A stretch of DNA of 64,000 bases from Hyphomicrobiales bacterium (GCA_900466475.1 UBMI01000007.1:570419-634418), one strand, 5' to 3'. Numbered from the stretch's first letter, positions 36,696 through 46,106 are shown. Notes: generated from the letters alone by a model not told the origin. Numbers and translations: made by a program.

Positions 36696-36725
36696 TTGAC
36701 AAGCGATATGCCGATTGTCATCGCT
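36696..36725. promoter_or_regulatory. Overlapping dyads and TTGACA box between the carrier and glycerate kinase genes
   Basis: Two overlapping inverted repeats occur: TGACAA (36697-36702) with TTGTCA (36715-36720), and AGCGAT (36702-36707) with ATCGCT (36720-36725). A TTGACA (36696-36701) inside the first could be a promoter -35 box. They suggest a regulator site acting on both divergent genes. No regulator gene is adjacent. Confidence 0.4.
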
Positions 36726-36774
36726 AACAAAGCGGAAGCTTACCCCCTCCTGCCGTATCTCCAGAGAGATCATC

Positions 36775-38040
36775 ATGACCCAGTTCTCCCCCCGCGAATT
36801 CCTGACCAGCCTGTTTTCCGCAGCCGTGCGCGCTGCCGATCCGCTGACCGGCATCACTGCGCATCTGCCAGAAAAACCAAAGGGCAAGACGGTCGTGATA
36901 GGCGCAGGCAAGGGTGCCGCGCAGATGGCGCGCGCATTGGAAAGCGTGTGGGATGGGCCGCTCGAAGGCGTGGTCGTCACCCGCTACGGCTATGGCTGCG
37001 AAACGGACAATATCGAGATCATCGAAGCCGCCCATCCCGTGCCCGATGCTGCCGGCCTTGCCGCTTCCAGACGGTTGATCGAAACCGTCGCCGGATTGAG
37101 CGAGGATGACCTTGTCATCGCACTGATCTGTGGCGGCGGCTCGGCGCTGCTGCCTTCCCCGCCTGAAGGACTTACGCTACAGGACGAGATTCTACTCAAT
37201 GAGCTGCTTCTGGCTTCCGGCGCGCCGATCTCGGCCATGAACGTCGTGCGCAAGCATCTCTCGACGATCAAGGGCGGACGGCTGGCGGCTGCGACCAGGG
37301 CCCGCGTCGTCAGCCTGATCGTCTCGGACATTCCCGGCGACAACCCCGCTCACGTGGCCTCCGGACCGACTGTTCCCGATGGCTCGACCCGGCATGATGC
37401 GCTTCAAATTATCCAGCAATACAGCCTCAAGCTGCCGCAGGCTGCCATGGATCATCTGAATTCTCCGAAGGCCGATGCGCCACGGCCGGACGATGCGGTC
37501 TTTGCCGGTCACGAGCACCACATCATCGCTTCGGCCGGCGTGTCGCTCGAAGCAGCCGCCGAACTCGCCCGCTCGCAGGGCATCACACCGGCGATCCTGT
37601 CGGATTCCGTCGAAGGGGAATCGCGCGACGTGGCGCTGGTACATGCGGCAATCGCACGCGAGGTTGCCGGTCGCGACCGGCCTTTCACGAAACCCGTCGT
37701 CATCCTCTCCGGCGGCGAAACGACCGTGACGTTGCGCGCAAAGGGCGGCAAAGGCGGACGCAACGGCGAATTCGCGCTCGCTCTGGCTCTGGCCATCGAT
37801 GGCTATAGCGCCGTCCACGTGCTTGCAGCCGATACCGACGGTATCGACGGTTCGGAAAACAATGCCGGCGCCTTTGCCGACGGGGGGACCGTCAAGCGGC
37901 TACGCGCCGCCGGTCGCGACCCACGCCATGTGCTCGACGCCAACGACAGCTATTCCGGCTTCAAGGCGATCGGCGACCTCTTCGAAACCGGTCCGACCGG
38001 CACCAATGTCAACGATTTCAGGGCAATCCTGATCGTTTGA
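36775..38040 (+). CDS. gckA: Glycerate kinase of the MOFRL family (also annotated hydroxypyruvate reductase TtuD)
   Basis: A 421-residue cytoplasmic enzyme. The N-terminal domain has VIGAGKGAAQMARALE and later ICGGGSALLPSPPEGLTL; the C-terminal MOFRL domain has SGGETTVTLRAKGGKGGRNG and VLAADTDGIDG. This two-domain design is that of glycerate 2-kinases (ATP + glycerate to 2-phosphoglycerate). The same family is named TtuD in tartrate operons of Agrobacterium. The frame is open from 36715 but ATG 36775 has AGAGAGATC upstream and begins the conserved domain. Its neighbour is an ACS-family carrier. It feeds glycerate, from tartrate, glyoxylate or serine-cycle reactions, into lower glycolysis. Confidence 0.88.
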   Translation: MTQFSPREFLTSLFSAAVRAADPLTGITAHLPEKPKGKTVVIGAGKGAAQMARALESVWDGPLEGVVVTRYGYGCETDNIEIIEAAHPVPDAAGLAASRRLIETVAGLSEDDLVIALICGGGSALLPSPPEGLTLQDEILLNELLLASGAPISAMNVVRKHLSTIKGGRLAAATRARVVSLIVSDIPGDNPAHVASGPTVPDGSTRHDALQIIQQYSLKLPQAAMDHLNSPKADAPRPDDAVFAGHEHHIIASAGVSLEAAAELARSQGITPAILSDSVEGESRDVALVHAAIAREVAGRDRPFTKPVVILSGGETTVTLRAKGGKGGRNGEFALALALAIDGYSAVHVLAADTDGIDGSENNAGAFADGGTVKRLRAAGRDPRHVLDANDSYSGFKAIGDLFETGPTGTNVNDFRAILIV

Positions 38041-38076
38041 CCGCTCCTCCATGAAGGCGTTTGCGCGACGTGCCTG

Positions 38077-38934
38077 TTATCGATGCGTTCTCGGATAGGG
38101 ATTTCGCACCGGCGGTGTCCAACCGGCGAGTGCTGCGGGATCAGGCTTCCACATTTCGATCTTCAACGGATAGCAGGCGGCCACATCGCTGGAATGGCTT
38201 GCGCCGCAATCGCCGCCCGGGCATGCCGACAGGGCACCAAGAAGATCGATTTCGGCAAAGAACTCGATGAAATCTCCCGGCCGCACCGGACTTGCCTTCA
38301 TGAAATACTGGTGTGTATCCCTGGTGAAGCCAGTGCACATGAAGACGTTGAGGACGTCATGCACGTGCATTTCCGCTTGCTCGAGCGGCATGCCGCTCTC
38401 GGCCGCAAGCGCCCGCGTCAGGTTCGAATGGCAGCAGTAATGGTAATCGCTACCCTTCAGTAATCGGTTGGTATAGGGGTCGCAGCGTGTGCCGATGACA
38501 TCATGAACGCCGGCGCCGTCATCATCCCACCCATACCAGCCAAGGCTGTCATAGGTGATCGTCGCCATGGGGCGCAGGTAGGGCAGCGTACTCCAGAGAC
38601 GATCGCCGACACCGACATGGGTTGCGCGCAATGCTCGTGTCTTGCCGCTGAAAAACCGTTCGGAGAGGTCTGCAGCGTTCCACAGATTGAGGTCACCGAC
38701 CTGCGGGCCGTCGATACTGACGATGCGAAAGAAATGACCCTGCGGAACGTGAAAGCTGCCTGCCTCGCGCGGCGGCACGATTACCTCGCCGACCTTCGTC
38801 AGCGTTTGGCGGGCCGCCTCGAGCAGACCGAGATCGGCGGATGGCAGCGTTTCGACTGGGTAGACGACCACGGGCGGTGCTGACCGCCGCTCGGTTGCGT
38901 CGGAAGGAACTGGCACGATCGACTGTTTCGACAT
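38077..38934 (-). CDS. Urea carboxylase-associated (DUF1989) family protein
   Basis: A 285-residue protein of the family named for its link to urea carboxylase genes. Conserved pieces are VIVPPREAGSFHVPQGHFFRI, begun at about residue 48, the segment DLNLWNAADLSERFFSGKTR, the histidine-rich YHYCCHSNLTRAL, and near the C-terminus ACPGGDCG. The Cys and His pattern suggests a metal site. No urea carboxylase or allophanate hydrolase gene is nearby. The frame is open to 39075, but ATG 38934 starts a normal domain. A LysR regulator gene diverges 147 bases away. Recent family members act in guanidine or urea-type nitrogen use; here the role is unknown. Confidence 0.8.
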   Translation of the reverse strand: MSKQSIVPVPSDATERRSAPPVVVYPVETLPSADLGLLEAARQTLTKVGEVIVPPREAGSFHVPQGHFFRIVSIDGPQVGDLNLWNAADLSERFFSGKTRALRATHVGVGDRLWSTLPYLRPMATITYDSLGWYGWDDDGAGVHDVIGTRCDPYTNRLLKGSDYHYCCHSNLTRALAAESGMPLEQAEMHVHDVLNVFMCTGFTRDTHQYFMKASPVRPGDFIEFFAEIDLLGALSACPGGDCGASHSSDVAACYPLKIEMWKPDPAALAGWTPPVRNPYPRTHR

Positions 38935-39081
38935 CCTGTTATTTTCGCTCCGCTGGCGGTCTCCGGGTGTTGCGCCCGGTAACACGCAATAATAATCGCC
39001 GAGCACTCTTAGCTGGGCCACGCCATTGGGCAACTGAGCTGTCCCTTGCTCTCTGGACAAGTTTTGCTTAGTCATCCTGTC

Positions 39082-39948
39082 ATGAGAAACTTTCCTCTCG
39101 CATCACTGCGGGCATTCGAAGCAGCCGCGCGCCACGAAAGCTTCGTCAGGGCAGCTGCCGAATTGAACCTGAAACCCGCCGGCATAAGCCAGCATGTGAA
39201 GGCAATGGAGACTTGGCTCCGCATTCCCCTGTTTCTGCGTCATAGCCGTGGCGTGACGTTGACGGCCGCCGGCAGGGAATTCGGCTCGGCCGTCACGCAT
39301 GCCTTAACGCATATCGAAGTCGCCGCCGGGCAGTTGAGGCTGGAAGCCAACAGCCGCCCGGTCAGCGTTGCATGCATTCCCTCCATGGCGGTGCGATGGC
39401 TCATTCCGCAACTGCCGAGGCTGAGAATTGCCTTCCCCGAAATCCGGATCAACATCGTCTACGCGCTGGATGCCAGGACGCCCGAAGCGGCAGGTGCCGA
39501 TCTCCTCGTCTGCCACGGCGTGCGGCCGGGTTCCGGCGCCATAAAGCTCCTCGATGCCGAGACCAGACCAACCTGTTCGGCGGAATTCCTTGCCCGGCAT
39601 GGCCCCTTTCAAAAGCCAGCCGACCTGCTTGCCTGCGAAATCCTGCATGACGAGACGACCGATGCCTGGGCGCGCTGGCTGTCAGGCGCCGGCATCCATT
39701 CCTCGCCGAAAGCCGGACCTATTTTTGCCGACTTCAATCTCATGATCGGCTCGTTGATCAGCGGCCAGGGCGTCGGCCTTTGCCCGACCGCCCTGATCGC
39801 AGAAGAGCTCGCGGCAGGTTCGCTCGTTTCCCTCTTCGACCGGGCTATCGATATGGACAAGGCTTACTGGCTCATCGAGGCAAAGGGCCTCTCGCGCGAG
39901 GCAAAAACGCTTCGTGATTGGCTGCTTGCTGCAAATCAGGAGAACTGA
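39082..39948 (+). CDS. LysR family regulator, GcvA-like
   Basis: A 288-residue LysR-type protein. The helix-turn-helix region is FPLASLRAFEAAARHESFVR followed by AAAELNLKPAGISQHVKAME, the GcvA-like form. The effector domain starts near residue 90 (VSVACIPSMAVRWLIPQLPR). ATG 39082 matches the usual start (MRNFPLASL), while the frame is open to 39046. No Shine-Dalgarno is obvious. It is divergent from the DUF1989 gene, which is its most likely target, and ends 14 bases before a convergent diguanylate cyclase gene. Confidence 0.9.
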   Translation: MRNFPLASLRAFEAAARHESFVRAAAELNLKPAGISQHVKAMETWLRIPLFLRHSRGVTLTAAGREFGSAVTHALTHIEVAAGQLRLEANSRPVSVACIPSMAVRWLIPQLPRLRIAFPEIRINIVYALDARTPEAAGADLLVCHGVRPGSGAIKLLDAETRPTCSAEFLARHGPFQKPADLLACEILHDETTDAWARWLSGAGIHSSPKAGPIFADFNLMIGSLISGQGVGLCPTALIAEELAAGSLVSLFDRAIDMDKAYWLIEAKGLSREAKTLRDWLLAANQEN

Positions 39949-39962
39949 CGGGCCGATCAGGC

Positions 39963-41528
39963 CTATGCCCGCTTCGGAACAGGCAGATCGAGAGGTGTCA
40001 TGCGCCAGGTGTTGCGGCCATCGGCCTTGGCACGATAGAGCGCCCGGTCCGCCTCCTGCATGAGCGCTTCTCCATCCACTCCGTCAACCGCGGCAATGCC
40101 GATGCTGACACCGAGACGGATAGCAAGACCATTGATGGCAAAAGGCTGTTCGAAGGCGTCGATACAGCGCTCGGCGAGACCAATCGCCTCACCTCTTTGC
40201 CCCCTCATCAGGATGGCGAATTCATCACCGCCGAGGCGGGCGACCAGATGGCCCTGCGCATGCATCTGCAGCCGGTTGGCGACATTTTTTAGGACTTCAT
40301 CGCCGGCAGCATGGCCAAACGTATCATTGACGGGCTTGAACCCATCGAGATCCAGGCAGCAGATGATGACCCTCTCCCTGTCCTCCGATGCAAGGGCTTT
40401 TTCGAGCGCTTTGTAGAATTGCATCCTGTTCGGCAGGCCTGTGAGAATATCGTGATGTGCCAAACGGTTGGCCTCGGCCTCGGCAAGAATTCTGTCGCTG
40501 ACGTCGGCCACGGTGAGCAGCAGCCGGCGCTCGGCCCCTTCGTGGAGCTGGCGAACATAGATCAGCACATGGCGCTCCGATCCGTCCAGCGTCGCCTGCC
40601 GCCAGATCGTCCGTGCATCACGGTCACCATCGAGATGAAGGAGGATCTTCTCAAATGCCTGGAGTTCGCCGTCGACATGCATGTCGCAGGCCCGCTTTGA
40701 CAATAGCGTTGCTGGTTGGAAGCCATAGAAATCGACGGCCGCCTGGTTGGCCTGGAGGATGGCGAGGCTCTCGCCATCGCACAAAAGCATGGGCATGGGA
40801 TTGGCATCGAACAATTGGCGAAGCCAGTCTTCTCGCTGCTTGAGGCCGGTAATGTCGATGCGCATGCCAATGGCGCCACCGTCGGGCGTGCGCCGGTCGT
40901 CGTGGCGCAGCCAGCGGCCGTCCTGCAACCGCTGTTCCTCCTGCGAAACCGGCTGACGGAATTTCTGCATGCGGGCGCTGAACCAGGCCTCCTTGTCGTC
41001 GACGAGCTCGCGCATCCTGTCCCCTGCGAGACTGGTCCTCAAAATATCCTCGAACGCAGCGCCAGGCCTGAGGTGCTCGGCTATATCAGCATAGAGCTCG
41101 GCATATTTCTGGTTCCAGAGAACATAGCGATCGTTGGCGTCGAACACACAGACCGCCTCCGGCAGCATCTCTATGACATAGCGCAGGCGCAGATTTGCCT
41201 CGCGCGCCGCATTACCTGCGGGACGCTCGTCATCGACAGGCTCAAGGAAAGCGGCTGTGACCGTCTCTGCACCCGTGGACCAGTTTATGACCTGTACCCG
41301 GCATGATCGACGATGACCGGCACGATCGCCAACGAAGGCGGTAGATACGCCTGAGAGCAAGGGCCACTCGGGCATGAGCTCGGCAATATCGACTCCGGCA
41401 GGCTGATTTTCGAGATGGAGGAGATGTCCGGCTTCGTCATTGACAAAGATGACGCGGCCAGCGGTGTCGAACACGAGCACCGCCATTGGACACGCCTTCA
41501 GGAATGCAAGGATCTCGGCACCAAGCAT
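39963..41528 (-). CDS. Diguanylate cyclase with multiple PAS domains
   Basis: A 521-residue protein, probably cytoplasmic since no membrane helix is visible. Three PAS-like domains can be outlined at about residues 5-100, 112-232 and 236-352, followed by a GGDEF domain (about 360-515). The active-site loop is intact, RLGGDEF at 431-437, so c-di-GMP synthesis from GTP is expected. The inhibitory I-site RxxD is missing: the four residues in that place read AQGH. There is no EAL domain. The gene is single and flanked by a LysR gene and the sulfonate cluster, so the signal it senses is unknown. Confidence 0.92.
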   Translation of the reverse strand: MLGAEILAFLKACPMAVLVFDTAGRVIFVNDEAGHLLHLENQPAGVDIAELMPEWPLLSGVSTAFVGDRAGHRRSCRVQVINWSTGAETVTAAFLEPVDDERPAGNAAREANLRLRYVIEMLPEAVCVFDANDRYVLWNQKYAELYADIAEHLRPGAAFEDILRTSLAGDRMRELVDDKEAWFSARMQKFRQPVSQEEQRLQDGRWLRHDDRRTPDGGAIGMRIDITGLKQREDWLRQLFDANPMPMLLCDGESLAILQANQAAVDFYGFQPATLLSKRACDMHVDGELQAFEKILLHLDGDRDARTIWRQATLDGSERHVLIYVRQLHEGAERRLLLTVADVSDRILAEAEANRLAHHDILTGLPNRMQFYKALEKALASEDRERVIICCLDLDGFKPVNDTFGHAAGDEVLKNVANRLQMHAQGHLVARLGGDEFAILMRGQRGEAIGLAERCIDAFEQPFAINGLAIRLGVSIGIAAVDGVDGEALMQEADRALYRAKADGRNTWRMTPLDLPVPKRA

Positions 41529-41956
41529 CGTCAGCCCAACTGTTAAGTCGCTTCAGCAGATATTTCGGCTGTGACTTTAACAGCGGAACGTAAAGGAATG
41601 TAACCAACTCTCACGGTGCGAGAATTTCAAAGCCGTCCCGAAGCAAGACAAGGTTTCTGGAAAGCTAACAGGCGATCCGGTTGCAATGATCCGCGAGGAG
41701 GCGGCCTCGGCATTGCATGGGCTTCACTGTTCTGACCTCGATCTCATCACAACGGCGGGCCGCGTCTTCTCGCCCACGCAGAAATCGTCATGTCTTCAGC
41801 AAACAATGCGTGCGTCCGCGCCACCGGCACAATTGGTACGATTTTTCACGAACAGGCGAACGAAAGAAATAAATAGTCTATAGATTTAATAGAGAATTCG
41901 ACACTCTTCCCGTTATCGCCTCCTGACATTGCAACCTTAGACGGGAAACATCAACG
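41529..41956. promoter_or_regulatory. Upstream region of the sulfonate-import cluster
   Basis: A 428-base stretch without a convincing gene; a 65-codon open frame at 41686-41883 has no coding character. The AT-rich segment 41867-41898 contains the palindrome TCTATAGA (41877-41884) and probably the promoter of the downstream operon. The rest shows no hairpin or repeat that I can support. Confidence 0.45.
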
Positions 41957-42982
41957 ATGACATTGGCAAAAACTCTGGGAGCAGTTGCGCTCGGCCTCAT
42001 CTCCCTTGGCACGTTCAGCAACGTTGCAGCGGCAGAGGCAAGCGGACCGCTGCTTGACAAAGTGCCGCCCGGGACTGTTCTGACGATCGGCGATCCCGTG
42101 ACACAGAAAGCTCTCGAGGTTTCCGGCCTCGTCAAGGAACTCACCTTCGAGGTCAAATGGGCAAATCTCAGCGGTGGCCCCCAGACATCCGAAGCCTTCC
42201 GCGCGCATGCACTTGATGTCGGCTCAGTAGCCGAAATACCGTCGATCTTTGCAACCTGGAACAACCTGCCCGTCCGCAACATCGCCTATCGCGAACGGAA
42301 AGACCCGACTGCCAATCCAATCTACCGTTTCGGCATCGCGCCTGGCGTCGATGTCAAGTCGCTCGCAGATTTCCGCGGCAAGCGCATCGCCTTCAGTCCC
42401 GGCCAGGCCCAGGGTACACTTGTGCTTCGTGCGCTTCATTCCGCAGGCCTGACGAAGAAAGACGCCACACTGGTCGAACTGCCGAGCACCGGCGACGTCT
42501 ATCCGAAGGCGCTCGCCAGCAAGCAGGTCGATATTGCGCCGCTCGGCGGCGTCAATATCCGTCGCTACGTCAGCCAGTATGGCTCCGATGGCGCGAGCCT
42601 GATCGAGCACGGCCTGCGTGACGACCCCTCCCACCTCTATGCACCGCAATGGGTGCTGGATGATCCCGCAAAGGCGGCCGCCCTGGCCGAATATGTCCGC
42701 CTCTGGGCACGGGCAACCGAATGGGTCGATCAGAACCCCGAAATCTGGATCAAGGAATATTATATTGGCCAGCAGGGTCTCAGCCGCGAGGATGCCGAAT
42801 TTCTCGTCAAGCTCTCAGGCACCCAGGTCATTCCGGATAGCTGGGCAGACGTGAAGAAGCGCCATCAGGAAACCATCAACCTCCTGGCTGACGAGCTTGG
42901 CTACAAGCCCTTCGACGTCGAACAGATCTTCGACAACCGCTTCGAAAAAATCGCTGCTGGCGCCCTGCCAAGAAGCCAGTGA
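41957..42982 (+). CDS. ABC importer substrate-binding protein, SsuA/TauA type
   Basis: A 341-residue periplasmic protein with a signal peptide (about residues 1-27, ending NVAAAEA). The mature part has the SBP fold of the nitrate/sulfonate/taurine group: VLTIGDPVTQKALEVSG, the long segment ending VDVKSLADFRGKRIAFSPGQ, and KDATLVELPSTGDVYPKAL, where aliphatic sulfonate binding proteins bind their ligand. Permease, ATPase and two LLM monooxygenase genes follow, so uptake of an organosulfur compound such as an alkanesulfonate is probable. The exact substrate is not visible, and it is more divergent than SsuA of E. coli. Confidence 0.88.
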   Translation: MTLAKTLGAVALGLISLGTFSNVAAAEASGPLLDKVPPGTVLTIGDPVTQKALEVSGLVKELTFEVKWANLSGGPQTSEAFRAHALDVGSVAEIPSIFATWNNLPVRNIAYRERKDPTANPIYRFGIAPGVDVKSLADFRGKRIAFSPGQAQGTLVLRALHSAGLTKKDATLVELPSTGDVYPKALASKQVDIAPLGGVNIRRYVSQYGSDGASLIEHGLRDDPSHLYAPQWVLDDPAKAAALAEYVRLWARATEWVDQNPEIWIKEYYIGQQGLSREDAEFLVKLSGTQVIPDSWADVKKRHQETINLLADELGYKPFDVEQIFDNRFEKIAAGALPRSQ

Positions 42983-43023
42983 TCACGCGCGCCGTTCCAT
43001 AGCGAAGAGAGGAGATCGCAAGC

Positions 43024-43902
43024 ATGGCAACCACCTGGGATGCAGATAACGTCAAGACCTCACGGCGAGCGCCGCGCGAGAGCGCCGGCATAACAACCAC
43101 TGCAAAACACGCAGCCTCCCGCGCTCGCCGTAGGCTCGGTCCCGGACGCGAGATACCGTTCGGACTTCAGATCGGCCCGGCATTGCTGGTGCTTGTCTGG
43201 ATCGCCGGATCGACATTCGGATGGATTGATCCGCGCATTCTCTCTGCCCCCTGGACGGTCATCGAGGCCTTTGGTCGGTTGATCGCCGAGGGTCGCCTGC
43301 AGGATAATTTCGTGACGTCTGCGACCCGTGCACTGCTGGGCCTCAGCATCGGCCTCGTCATCGGCACGGCTCTCGCGGTTATCGCCGGCCTATCACGCAT
43401 CGGCGAGGCACTGATTGACGGGCCAATCCAGATCAAGCGCGCGATCCCGACGCTGGCGCTGATCCCGCTCTTCATTCTGTGGTTCGGGATTGGCGAAAGC
43501 ATGAAGGTCACGACCATCGTGCTTGCCGTCATCATCCCCATCTACATCCACACCCACAACGCACTGCGCAGCATTGACAGCCGCTACGTCGAGCTCGCCG
43601 AGACGCTGCGCATGAGTCAGAAGGACTTTATCTTCCAGGTCGTGCTGCCCGGCGCCCTGCCCGGCTTCCTCCTCGGCCTGCGCTTTGCCGTCACGCTCTG
43701 CTGGGTGTCGCTTGTGGTGGTCGAGCAGATCAATTCCACCAGCGGCCTCGGCTACATGATCGATCTTGCCCGCACCTATGGCCAGACCGACGTCATTCTC
43801 GTCGGCCTCGTGGTCTATGTGCTGCTCGGCCTCGTCTCGGACGGTCTCGTCCGCCTGCTTGAACGGAGGGTCCTGTCATGGCGCCGCACTCTGGCCAACT
43901 GA
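43024..43902 (+). CDS. ssuC: ABC importer permease, SsuC/TauC type
   Basis: A 292-residue inner-membrane permease with a basic cytoplasmic N-terminus of about 45 residues and six hydrophobic helices. The EAA-type coupling loop is VELAETLRMSQKDFIFQVVLPGALPGFL, of which the part up to QKDF is diagnostic of the sulfonate/nitrate group. A GAGAGGAG ribosome site lies upstream. The last 25 bases overlap the ATPase gene. With the binding protein and ATPase it completes one importer. Confidence 0.9.
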   Translation: MATTWDADNVKTSRRAPRESAGITTTAKHAASRARRRLGPGREIPFGLQIGPALLVLVWIAGSTFGWIDPRILSAPWTVIEAFGRLIAEGRLQDNFVTSATRALLGLSIGLVIGTALAVIAGLSRIGEALIDGPIQIKRAIPTLALIPLFILWFGIGESMKVTTIVLAVIIPIYIHTHNALRSIDSRYVELAETLRMSQKDFIFQVVLPGALPGFLLGLRFAVTLCWVSLVVVEQINSTSGLGYMIDLARTYGQTDVILVGLVVYVLLGLVSDGLVRLLERRVLSWRRTLAN

Positions 43903-44618
43903 AACCCGCGGTCCGCGTCGAAAATCTCGTGCGACGTTTTGCGACGAAGACGATCCTCGACAGTGTGGATCTCGATATCGGTGAGGGCGAATTCGTGGCC
44001 CTGCTCGGGAAAAGCGGATCAGGCAAGAGCACTTTTCTCAGAGCCCTTGCCGGCCTTGATCATGAGGTCAAGGGAACGGGTACGCTCGAGACGCCGGAAA
44101 AACTCTCTGTGGTCTTTCAGGACGCCCGCTTGCTGCCTTGGCGCACAGCCGTTCAGAACGTCACGCTCGGCCTGCCGGGTGAAACCGGACAGGAAGCCGG
44201 ACGCAAGGCCCTCGCCGAAGTTGGTCTCGAAGGACGCGAAACTGCCTGGCCGAACCAACTGTCCGGCGGCGAACAGCAGAGAGTGGCACTTGCCCGCTCG
44301 CTGGTGCGCGAGCCGGCCCTGCTGCTGGCTGACGAACCCTTCGGCGCGCTCGATGCGCTGACCCGGCTGAAAATGCATGATCTCTTGCGGGAGCTTTGTG
44401 CAAAACACCGCCCCGCCGTCCTGCTCGTCACCCATGATGTCGATGAGGCGATCTCACTCGCCGACCGGATCCTGGTGCTCGATGAGGGCCGCTTGGTGGA
44501 GGATCTGCGCATCGACCTGGCCGTGCCTCGTGACCACGGCGACCCGCGCTTCGCACAGATCCGAACCCGGCTTCTGAGCCGGCTCGGGGTTGATGCCCCC
44601 GGCCGCCGCGCCGCCTGA
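43878..44618 (+). CDS. ssuB: ABC importer ATPase, SsuB/TauB type
   Basis: A 246-residue ATPase with Walker A GKSGSGKST at residues 44-52, signature LSGGEQQR, Walker B LLLADEPFGALDA and the switch His in LLVTHDVDEA. These match the nitrate/sulfonate/taurine ATPases. It begins 25 bases inside the permease gene and has GGAGGG upstream of the ATG, so translation is coupled. It energises the importer encoded just upstream. Confidence 0.92.
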   Translation: MAPHSGQLKPAVRVENLVRRFATKTILDSVDLDIGEGEFVALLGKSGSGKSTFLRALAGLDHEVKGTGTLETPEKLSVVFQDARLLPWRTAVQNVTLGLPGETGQEAGRKALAEVGLEGRETAWPNQLSGGEQQRVALARSLVREPALLLADEPFGALDALTRLKMHDLLRELCAKHRPAVLLVTHDVDEAISLADRILVLDEGRLVEDLRIDLAVPRDHGDPRFAQIRTRLLSRLGVDAPGRRAA

Positions 44619-44638
44619 AACCAACGGAGATTGTCATC

Positions 44639-46015
44639 ATGGCAAGTCAGAAAAGACAGATACGGCTTGGCGCGTTCATCATGGCAACGGGCCATCATAT
44701 CGCCGCCTGGCGCCACCCGGATGCGCAGGCCGATGCCGGCTTGAATATCGATCACTATCGCGACTTGGTTCAGACGGCGGAACGCGGCAAGTTCGATCTC
44801 GTTTTCGTTGCCGACAGCCCTGCCGGCTGGGAACGCGCAAAGGATCCGGAAGCCCTGCGCCGCACAGCGCAGGGCGCCCATTTCGAGCCGGTCACCCTGT
44901 GGGCGGCGCTTTCGCAGGCCACAAGCCATATCGGCTTCGTCGCGACCGCCTCCACCACCTACGAAGACCCCTATCTGCTCGCCCGCAAATTCGCCTCGCT
45001 GGATTATATCTCCAAGGGACGTGCGGCCTGGAATGTCGTCACCACGGGCGCTGACGTCTCCAAGAATTTCTCTATCCCCGGCCATCCGGCTCATGCCGAC
45101 AGATATGCAAGGGCCGAAGAATTCGTCGATCTGGTGAAGGGCTTATGGGATTCATATGAGGACGATGCCTTCATCCGCGACAAGGAAAGCGGCGTCTACC
45201 TCGATCCTGACAAGGTGCATCAGCTGAACCACAAGGGTCAGTTCTTCAGTGTCAGCGGACCGTTGAATGTCGGCCGCCCGGTTCAGGGCTATCCAGTCAT
45301 CGTCCAGGCCGGTGCATCGGAGCCCGGGCGCGAGCTCGCCGCACGCACCGCCGAGATGATCTTTACCGCCAATCAGACACTGGAAGACGCTCAGGAATTC
45401 TACTCGGACGTCAAAGGACGTCTTGCCCGCTACGGGCGCAGCCCGGACGAGCTGCTGATCAGCCCTGGCATTTTCCCGGTCCTCGGCGGTACGGAGGCCG
45501 AGGCCAAGGCGAATTACGACTATATCCAGTCGCTCGTCCACCCCTCGGTCGCCTGGAATATCCTGTCACGCCACTATAAGGGCGTCGATCTCTCGGGTTA
45601 TTCGCTGGACGATCCGGCCCCGCCGCTTCCAGACAGCACCGAACTCAACAAGAGCCGCCTCAAGCTGGTCACCGATCTGGTTTCCCGCAACAACATGACC
45701 CTACGCGAGTTCTATCTGGCGGTCGCCACTGCACGCGGCCACCGTACGGTGGTCGGCACGCCGGAACAGGTGGCGGACGCGATGCAGGAATGGTTCGACA
45801 ATGGCGCGGCCGACGCCTTCAACATCATGCCGCCGATCCTGCCGACCGGACTGTCTGACTTTGTCGATCAGGTCGTGCCGATCCTGCGCAAGCGGGGCCT
45901 GTTCCGTGAAGAATATGAGGGCGCGACACTGCGCGAAAATCTCGGTCTTCACCGTCCGCCGAACGGCTTGGCTCTGAGGGTGAAAGAAAGCGAAGAAAGC
46001 AGGGCGGCGGGGTAA
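44639..46015 (+). CDS. LLM class FMN-dependent monooxygenase, NtaA/SnaA/DszA family
   Basis: A 458-residue flavin-dependent monooxygenase of the bacterial luciferase superfamily. The size and motifs (LGAFIMATGHHIAAWRHPDA at the start, VFVADSPAGW, SLDYISKGRAAWNVVTTG, then QAGASEPGRELAARTAEMIF) place it with NtaA (nitrilotriacetate), SnaA and DszA (dibenzothiophene sulfone), which use reduced FMN from a separate reductase. In this cluster it probably opens a C-S or C-N bond of the imported compound. It starts 20 bases after the ATPase gene. A second LLM monooxygenase follows after 91 bases. The reductase is not in the window. Confidence 0.9.
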   Translation: MASQKRQIRLGAFIMATGHHIAAWRHPDAQADAGLNIDHYRDLVQTAERGKFDLVFVADSPAGWERAKDPEALRRTAQGAHFEPVTLWAALSQATSHIGFVATASTTYEDPYLLARKFASLDYISKGRAAWNVVTTGADVSKNFSIPGHPAHADRYARAEEFVDLVKGLWDSYEDDAFIRDKESGVYLDPDKVHQLNHKGQFFSVSGPLNVGRPVQGYPVIVQAGASEPGRELAARTAEMIFTANQTLEDAQEFYSDVKGRLARYGRSPDELLISPGIFPVLGGTEAEAKANYDYIQSLVHPSVAWNILSRHYKGVDLSGYSLDDPAPPLPDSTELNKSRLKLVTDLVSRNNMTLREFYLAVATARGHRTVVGTPEQVADAMQEWFDNGAADAFNIMPPILPTGLSDFVDQVVPILRKRGLFREEYEGATLRENLGLHRPPNGLALRVKESEESRAAG

Positions 46016-46106
46016 TCCATCGCCAAGGAGATACGGAGTGGCTCGCGGAAAACGCCAGCCGCCCCGTTCCAGATAATTCGATAATAGAGAACCGCGGGTA
46101 TATTGC

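Noticed and set aside
41686..41883. Open frame of 65 codons before the sulfonate cluster
   Set aside because: No clear ribosome site and no recognisable features; its end overlaps the AT-rich promoter-like segment.
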